Positions 1-4,671 of a stretch of 6,426 bases of DNA are shown here, one piece after another. Below the pieces are notes generated by a model. It ran no database searches and had not been told where the DNA came from. It saw only the letters and a program-made list of their open reading frames with translations. The DNA is from Planctomycetota bacterium. GTDB lineage: Bacteria > Planctomycetota > Planctomycetia > Planctomycetales > Planctomycetaceae. Within the stretch, counting starts at the first letter, position 1; the number at the start of each line of letters is the position of its first letter. The stretch is taken from assembly GCA_013151585.1 (NCBI GenBank), contig JAADHY010000704.1:1-6426 (forward strand). Direction: 5' to 3'. A program made the translations under genes and the position numbers.

Positions 1-342
1 CGGCGGCCAGCTTAGCGGTCGCCCGGCCAGCAGATGAATGTGAAGATGATCGACCGCTTGCCCGGCGTCCGGACCGCAGTTGATAACGGTTCGGTAGCCC
101 CGATCCAATCCTAACTGCTCGGCCAGTTTCCTCACGACCCAAAACAGATGGCCGATCAGCTCGCGATCCTCTTCCGTCATATCGTTCAGCGACGGGATTT
201 CTTTTTTCGGAATCACGAGTACGTGGGTCGGCGCCTGCGGATTAATGTCCTTGAAGGCCAGACAAAGATCGTCTTCGTAAACGATGTCTGCGGGTATCTC
301 CTTATCGATAATCTTTTTGAAAATCGTCTTTTCGCCGCTCAT
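1..342 (-). CDS. HIT-family (histidine triad) nucleotide-binding protein, 3' end cut by window edge
   Basis: Reading from the ATG at 342 down to base 1 gives 114 residues with no stop. The active-site motif HLHIHLL is at residues 99-105 (His99, His101, His103), matching the HxHxHxx triad in which the middle His is the nucleophile. It is followed by AGRPLSWPP, which in HinT-like proteins is the C-terminal tail, so only about one residue and the stop are missing. Other family marks are the N-terminal FKKIIDKEIPA, the DINPQAPTHVLVIPKK strand region (residues 32-47) and the NCGPDAGQ turn before the triad. Proteins of this branch hydrolyse purine nucleoside phosphoramidates or AMP-lysine-type substrates in the cytoplasm; the natural substrate is usually unknown. 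The start is fixed by a strong GGGAGG ribosome site six bases upstream. The gene is divergent from the sulfatase across about 1.1 kb, so the context gives no functional clue. Family assignment is firm; the exact subfamily is not. Confidence 0.95.
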   Translation of the reverse strand, partial: MSGEKTIFKKIIDKEIPADIVYEDDLCLAFKDINPQAPTHVLVIPKKEIPSLNDMTEEDRELIGHLFWVVRKLAEQLGLDRGYRTVINCGPDAGQAVDHLHIHLLAGRPLSWPP

Positions 343-348
343 GTGAAG

Positions 349-354
349 CCTCCC
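349..354 (-). promoter_or_regulatory. Ribosome binding site of the HIT gene
   Basis: On the minus strand GGGAGG lies six bases before the ATG at 342-340. This is good spacing for a Shine-Dalgarno site and selects that ATG as the start. Confidence 0.75.
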
Positions 355-377
355 GGTTTTCTGATGTGAAAGCGGCG

Positions 378-479
378 GAGGCCGCAACCAACGGGGCAGC
401 CGAACGGGTAGTACCGGGTCCGCGAGGGGCTGCCCTTCAAGGCTCCCGGACGGCCTCGCCCAAAGTTGCGGTCTTTTTT
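378..479 (+). ncRNA. Candidate structured RNA or leader element ending in a T-run
   Basis: An outer stem pairs AGGCCGCAAC (379-388) with GTTGCGGTCT (465-474), ten pairs including one G-U. A second stem inside pairs GGGCAGCC (394-401) with GGCTGCCC (428-435). The outer stem runs straight into T474-T479. On the plus strand this resembles a branched RNA closed by a terminator-like end. Read on the minus strand, the same inverted repeats would fold in the 5' leader of the HIT gene. No known RNA family is recognised and no promoter is evident upstream, and GC-rich DNA forms such pairings by chance, so this is only a candidate. Confidence 0.22.
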
Positions 480-1346
480 GCTCAGGTTGTGCCTCTTAGC
501 ATCCTGTCCCGAAGCTCTGGCCTCGGGATACCCCGGCAAACCGCCGCGCTGAACTGAAACGAGAATATCGCCAACGGAGCCACAAAACTTGCGCGAAAAC
601 CCTCATGGAGTGGAAGCTGCCATGCCGATCGGCACCGGGCATCGCGTGGCCATGGCAATAGCAGCCAGTTTCTGTCGAACGCTCGGCACTTGTTTCCCGG
701 TGAGCAGAGAATCGCAGCACTGACCACGAGGCTGCGCCGCTGGAGGTGGCAGCTCGACCCCAGTGCTGCCCCGCATCTCGACCTGGACACCTTTCCTCTC
801 CATGCTTCCACAGCGTCGCCCCCTATCCGGCGCCGCCGAAAGATGGCGTCATTGTAACCACAAACAAGTCCGGCCGAAAATCCTCTCTGCCGAAACGATG
901 GGAAACTTGCCGAACCCCTTCACCAGACAAGCCAGAGCCAAAGTGCGCTGCTGGACCGACCGAGATCGGTTCTTCCGTCTGACTTGGGGGGGACCAAATG
1001 CCCTACCATGCGGTCCGTCTCACGTGTCACGCCAAATGGCAAGATGGCTCAGACCAAGCCGGTTGAGAACTGTCGCCGCCATAGGGTCAGCCGTACAGAC
1101 TATTGGATTCCGTCGGGCGAGGCGGGGAATTGAGTAGGGCCATCGGCGACCGCTCCTTGGCCTAAGGCCTCAAACGACGAGCCCGCCAGACAGCCCGCCG
1201 TTCCAGACTCACCGCCCAATTCGTCCAGAAGAGACCGAACTCGGTGGCGGAGACTTCTGAAACGGCATTGTCCTCGCTGAGGAAAGCCCTTCTCCTTCTC
1301 GTAAGCTGCGACGAATCCGACAACAGTTGTGCCGGCTGGTACGTAT

Positions 1347-1362
1347 CTCGCTTTGCAGCGAG
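1347..1362. repeat. Perfect inverted repeat upstream of the sulfatase gene (operator-like)
   Basis: CTCGCT-TTGC-AGCGAG is a perfect six-base inverted repeat with a four-base centre, about 65 bases before the sulfatase ATG. It overlaps the -35 half of the only promoter-like pair seen here. That position would suit a repressor or activator site, or a small hairpin in the transcript if the true start lies further upstream. No regulator family is recognised from the sequence. Confidence 0.35.
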
Positions 1363-1381
1363 CGTGTCCTTGCTGTAGAGT
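1353..1381 (+). promoter_or_regulatory. Weak promoter-like pair before the sulfatase gene
   Basis: TTGCAG (1353-1358) and TAGAGT (1376-1381) sit 17 bases apart, a normal sigma-70 spacing, and would start transcription about 40 bases before the sulfatase ATG. Another register reads TGC-TGTAGA (1371-1379) as an extended -10. Both boxes depart from consensus and planctomycete promoters are poorly defined, so confidence is low. Confidence 0.2.
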
Positions 1382-1416
1382 TAACGCGTGGAGTCAAGGC
1401 TTCTAAGAATTGCACC

Positions 1417-1421
1417 AGGAG
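1417..1421 (+). promoter_or_regulatory. Ribosome binding site of the sulfatase gene
   Basis: AGGAG lies six bases before the ATG at 1428. This decides against an in-frame TTG at 1410, which would lie upstream of the site itself and place six charged or polar residues before the signal peptide. Confidence 0.8.
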
Positions 1422-1427
1422 AAACAG

Positions 1428-2774
1428 ATGAATCGAAGAAGTACGTGGGTTTTCGCGAGCATTCTGTTTTTGTCTCTGGGAGTGTACACAGCGGACGCCG
1501 CCGAAAAGCCGCCAAACATCGTCCTGATCATCAGCGACGACCAGGCGTGGACGGACTTTGGGTGCATGGGGCATCCGGTGGTGAAGACGCCGAATATCGA
1601 CCGTCTGGCAGCCGAGGGGGTGTTATTCCGCCGCGGCTACGTGACCACAAGTTTGTGCCGCCCCAGCCTGGCGACGATCATCACGGGGCTGTATCCGCAC
1701 CAGCACAAGATTTGCGGAAACGATCCTGCTCCGCCGCCGGGCATTCCGCGCCGAGGGGCGCGTCGCAACCCGGAGTATCTGGCCCTTTGTGAGCGGTTGA
1801 TCCAACAGATCGAAAAGGTGCCGACATTGCCCCGCCTGCTCGCCGAAAAGGGGTACCTGAGTCTTCAAACGGGCAAGTGGTGGGAAGGCCATTACAGCCG
1901 GGGTGGCTTCACTGACGGGATGACGCACGGCGATCCGAAGCGCGGCGGACGGCACGGCGATGAAGGCTTGAAGATCGGCCGCGAAGGGATGCAACCGATC
2001 TTCGATTTCATCGAAAAGGCGGACGGGCGTCCGTTTTTCGTGTGGTATGCGCCATTTCTGCCTCACCAGCCGCACACGCCGCCCGAGCGACTTCTGAAAA
2101 AGTACCAAGCCCCGGGCCGCCCCATCGAGCTGGCGAAATACTACGCCATGTGTGAGTGGTTCGACGAAACCTGCGGCCAGCTCATTGACTTCTTGGATCG
2201 CAAGGGGCTGTCTGAGAACACGCTGGTGCTGTTTGTCGTCGACAACGGCTGGATCCAGCGCACGCCCGAGACAAAGGAGCCTCGGGGTTGGCGCTTTCGT
2301 TTTGCTCCGAAGTCAAAACGATCGCCGTACGACGGCGGCATCCGCACGCCGATCATTTTGCGGTGGCCGGGCAAGATCCAGCCGGCCGTCCACGACACGC
2401 TCGTCAGCAGCATCGATCTCGCTCCCACCATCTTGGCAGCCGTTGGGCTTGAAAAGACGGCGCAGATGCCCGGCGTGAATCTGCTGGACGTGATCGCCGC
2501 TGACGGCCGCTGCGACCGCAAGGCGATCTTCGGCGAGATTTACGCGCACGACGTGGCTGAGATCGGGAACCCGGCCGCGAGCTTGCAGTACCGCTGGTGC
2601 ATCAGCGGCCGATGGAAGCTGATCCTGCCCGCTGACGCGTCCGAGCCGGTGGAACTTTACGAGCTTCAGGCCGACCCGCACGAAACGCGGAACCTGGCTC
2701 GTTCGCATCCGGACGTTGTGGAGCGGCTTCGGCGTCTGACGGACGAGTGGTGGAACGGAAAGTCGAAGGGCTGA
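1428..2774 (+). CDS. Exported sulfatase-like hydrolase with atypical active-site signatures
   Basis: 448 residues. Residues 1-24 form a signal peptide (MNRR, then a hydrophobic stretch, then ADA-A), so the mature protein acts outside the cytoplasm. The alkaline-phosphatase/sulfatase fold is clear: metal ligands in ISDDQ (Asp37, Asp38) and VVDNG (Asp272, Asn273), His213 and His216 in LPHQPHTPP, Lys297 before YDGGIRTPIILRWPG, SSIDLAPTIL, and the C-terminal LYELQADPHETRNLA. Two signatures are altered. The formylglycine motif reads C-R-P-S-L (Cys77 to Leu81), so the usual Arg of CxPxR is Leu. GKWH reads GKWW (Lys150, Trp152), losing the usual catalytic His. Cys77, Pro79 and TGLYPHQH are kept. Sulfatases of this superfamily cleave sulfate esters, in planctomycetes mostly of algal or other polysaccharides; the substrate here is unknown. 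It may be a distinct subfamily or need another modification route. No sulfatase-maturating enzyme or glycoside hydrolase is in the window. Confidence 0.9.
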   Translation: MNRRSTWVFASILFLSLGVYTADAAEKPPNIVLIISDDQAWTDFGCMGHPVVKTPNIDRLAAEGVLFRRGYVTTSLCRPSLATIITGLYPHQHKICGNDPAPPPGIPRRGARRNPEYLALCERLIQQIEKVPTLPRLLAEKGYLSLQTGKWWEGHYSRGGFTDGMTHGDPKRGGRHGDEGLKIGREGMQPIFDFIEKADGRPFFVWYAPFLPHQPHTPPERLLKKYQAPGRPIELAKYYAMCEWFDETCGQLIDFLDRKGLSENTLVLFVVDNGWIQRTPETKEPRGWRFRFAPKSKRSPYDGGIRTPIILRWPGKIQPAVHDTLVSSIDLAPTILAAVGLEKTAQMPGVNLLDVIAADGRCDRKAIFGEIYAHDVAEIGNPAASLQYRWCISGRWKLILPADASEPVELYELQADPHETRNLARSHPDVVERLRRLTDEWWNGKSKG

Positions 2775-2776
2775 GA

Positions 2777-2860
2777 AGTGAAAAAGTGGAAGAGCGGAAA
2801 CGGAGACGCGGCGAGGCGTGGCACGGCCGCGGAGCCTTCAGACCTTTCGACTTTTTCACT
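2777..2860. repeat. Imperfect inverted repeat between convergent genes; possible shared terminator
   Basis: AGTGAAAAAGTGGAA (2777-2791) and TTCGACTTTTTCACT (2846-2860) are inverted copies matching at 14 of 15 positions, including a perfect 11-base core (2777-2787 with 2850-2860). The left arm begins two bases after the sulfatase stop; the right arm contains the glnE stop codon (2858-2856). A transcript from either side could form the stem, so a two-way terminator is plausible, but the 54-base loop and A/T-rich stem are not typical of an intrinsic terminator. It may instead be a copied sequence block. Confidence 0.45.
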
Positions 2861-3083
2861 CTTTCCTCTTCGCCGCTCGGTCCAGGAGCCGGCCGAGTTC
2901 GATGACGCACTGAGACGTCCGTTCGATGTCATGTTGCAGCCGTTTGTCGTCGTCGCCGTAGCCAAGGCGAACGGCGAGGAAACGGAACGCCTCGGTGTCC
3001 GGAGCCGGAACGGCCAGGTCGCGGGCGTCGCCACGGACCATGCGCAAGGCATCGATCAGCCGGCGTAGAAAAACGTACGCGCC
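2856..3083 (-). pseudogene. glnE: GlnE C-terminal tail in a different frame from the preceding domain
   Basis: From about 3080 the good sequence shifts frame and reads AYVFLRRLIDALRMVRGD, then TEAFRFLAVRLGYGDDD, and ends at TGA (2858-2856). This is the usual final helical bundle of GlnE, directly continuing ILNDDEHRRLR of the other frame. In the tail frame a TGA at 3086-3084 closes it upstream, so the shift must fall between 3086 and about 3078. An internal TTG at 3047 has no ribosome site and would make only a helical fragment, so separate expression is unlikely. Confidence 0.75.
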
Positions 3084-4671
3084 TCAGCCGCCGGTGTTCG
3101 TCGTCGTTCAGGATGCCCATCCCGTGCAACGCGTCGATGGCCTGCAGCGTGTTGGTCGTCCGAAGCGATGGATCCCGATGGCCGTAGGTGATCTGCAGTC
3201 CCTGGACTAGATACTCGCAGTCCACCAAGCCGCCCGGGCTCAGTTTCGCGTTGAACGTGCCCGGCCGGACCAGCTCGCGGATTTGCTTTTCCCGCATGGC
3301 GCGCATGGCGGTCACGTCGAACGGCTCGCCACGGTAGACCAGCTCGTTCCGCAGCGCCACCACGCGCCGGCCGAAGGTATCGTCGCCAGCGACCGGACGC
3401 AGCTTGACCAAAGCCTGTCGTTCATAGGGCCAGGCTGCGCCGTCCGGCGCGAAGTACGCCTGAAAAGCATCCAGGGAAACGGCCAACGGTCCGGCACTGC
3501 CGTACGGTCGCAGCCGCAAATCGATCTGGAAGATGCCTTCCCGCCGAGCGGTGATGGTCTTCATGAACAGCTCGACCAGCCGGGTGTAGTATTCGGAAAC
3601 GGAGATGCGTTCCGGACCGGTCGTCCGCCCGTGGCCATCGTAAAGGAACATCAGCTCAATATCGGACGCGAACCCCAGCTCCCGGCCGCCGCACTTGCCC
3701 AAAGCCGCCACACAGAGGGGACAGGGCGTTCCGTCATTCTGCACCGGCTGCCCGTAGCGACGCTGGAGCTCTTCCAAACAGATGGCCGTTGCGGTGGCCA
3801 CAGTGACCTCGGCCACGTCGGTCAGCTCTTCGGAAAATTGGCCGAATTCGGGAATCAGCCCGCGGATGTGCCGCATGTCGACGCGGAACATCTCCCGGTC
3901 TTTGAACGCGTTCAGCCGCTGACAGCGTTCGGCAAAGCTGCCGGCGCCTTTCAGGGCGTCTTGCATTTCGGCTTCGAGGGTCGACCGCGACTTGCGCCTT
4001 TCCAACGCTTCCACGTTCGTAACAACCGGAAACAGGTTCGCATGCTGCAGCCGCAAAAAGTCCTCCCACAAAAACGTGCTGACGCCCAGGAGGCGAGCCA
4101 GACCGTCCAACACGTCCATCTGCTGGAGGGATCCGATCGCCTGCGGCCAGTCCTTCTGCTGGAACAACTGTTCGAGGAAGTCACGGAACCGCAGCAAGGC
4201 CGATTCCGGGTTGGGGGAATGCGGCAGCAAGTGCGTGAAGTGCTTAATCAGAACGATGGCTGCTCGCAGTTCCTGTTGGCGCTTCGCGTCGGTGATCTTG
4301 CGGCCCGTCTCGTCGGTCACCCAAAGGACATCCGAAACGCGGCTGCCGGCCGAACCGACCTGAACCCGCACGATGTTGATGCCGCTCAACGCCAAGGCGT
4401 TCGTCAGCTCGTACAGGAAACCCGGCGTGTCCTCGGCCCGGATGTGCAAGACCGTGTACCGCGGCGAGGTTTCATTGTCGATTGTGATGTCGACGGGATA
4501 GAGCGTCTTTGAGAACGCCGGGAGCTGTCGCAGGGCGAGTGGGGCTCGGCGAGCCAATCGCCCTTGAGCTTCCCGACGTTTGCCCTCCTGAGCGAGCCGC
4601 ATCAGTTCGGCCAGGTCGTCCCGATAGCGTCGCCACAGTTCGGCCGGGATGATCTCCCGGGGCGGCCGCAC
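2929..4671 (-). CDS. glnE: GlnE C-terminal half (ACT domain plus adenylyltransferase domain), second frame
   Basis: GTG at 4671 is the first possible start, but no ribosome site precedes it, and sensible sequence (KFVDVFTV) continues upstream to the C run, so this is a continuation rather than a separate gene. Residues about 71-129 form a clear ACT domain: EDTPGFLYELTNALALSGI, then a strand ending VSDVLWVTDETGRKITD, closely like the ACT repeats of GlnD. Then come a helical region and the adenylyltransferase core GKCGGRELGFASDIELMFLYD, in which the second acidic residue is Glu (Asp-Ile-Glu, 3663-3655) rather than Asp. The third acidic residue is in QIDLRLRPYG, followed by the helical domain with GGLVDCEYLVQGLQITYG and RTTNTLQAI. 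This half adds AMP to glutamine synthetase. After about 3082 the frame becomes Arg/Pro-rich nonsense and stops at 2929. Confidence 0.85.
   Translation of the reverse strand: MRPPREIIPAELWRRYRDDLAELMRLAQEGKRREAQGRLARRAPLALRQLPAFSKTLYPVDITIDNETSPRYTVLHIRAEDTPGFLYELTNALALSGINIVRVQVGSAGSRVSDVLWVTDETGRKITDAKRQQELRAAIVLIKHFTHLLPHSPNPESALLRFRDFLEQLFQQKDWPQAIGSLQQMDVLDGLARLLGVSTFLWEDFLRLQHANLFPVVTNVEALERRKSRSTLEAEMQDALKGAGSFAERCQRLNAFKDREMFRVDMRHIRGLIPEFGQFSEELTDVAEVTVATATAICLEELQRRYGQPVQNDGTPCPLCVAALGKCGGRELGFASDIELMFLYDGHGRTTGPERISVSEYYTRLVELFMKTITARREGIFQIDLRLRPYGSAGPLAVSLDAFQAYFAPDGAAWPYERQALVKLRPVAGDDTFGRRVVALRNELVYRGEPFDVTAMRAMREKQIRELVRPGTFNAKLSPGGLVDCEYLVQGLQITYGHRDPSLRTTNTLQAIDALHGMGILNDDEHRRLRRVRFSTPADRCLAHGPWRRPRPGRSGSGHRGVPFPRRSPWLRRRRQTAAT

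Larger units (their letters stand above)
343..1427. other. Long divergent intergenic region without a supported gene
   Basis: About 1.1 kb separates the divergent HIT and sulfatase starts. Open frames exist (for example 763-1137 on plus and 482-811 on minus), but none has a ribosome site, a recognisable motif or neighbour-like codon use. The 763-1137 frame uses AGA, ATA, CTA and TCA freely and is rich in Arg, Trp and Pro. No tRNA or rRNA is visible. What can be seen: a possible folded RNA at 378-479; a small imperfect hairpin with arms CCCGA and TCGGG near 507-527; an 11-base palindrome at 1320-1330 (ACAAC-A-GTTGT); an inverted repeat at 1347-1362; and a weak promoter-like pair at 1353-1381. 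The promoters of both flanking genes must lie here. A decayed gene is possible but could not be identified. Confidence 0.6.

Noticed and set aside
379..480. Signal recognition particle RNA or a known riboswitch
   Set aside because: Conserved SRP loop bases and the riboswitch cores I know were not found on either strand.
482..811. Minus-strand open frame of 109 codons upstream of the HIT gene
   Set aside because: No ribosome site, Cys/Arg/Ser-rich composition and no family resemblance.
763..1137. Plus-strand open frame of 124 codons in the intergenic region
   Set aside because: GTG start without a ribosome site, many rare-type codons, Arg/Trp/Pro-rich product and no motif. Kept only as part of the intergenic note.
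1410..1427. Earlier TTG start for the sulfatase
   Set aside because: It precedes the clear AGGAG site, has none of its own, and would add residues before a normal signal peptide.
3283..4512. Long plus-strand open frame of about 409 codons opposite glnE
   Set aside because: It lies antisense to well-conserved GlnE sequence, has no ribosome site or recognisable motif, and is rich in Gln, Arg, His and Val as expected from the complement of a GC-biased gene.
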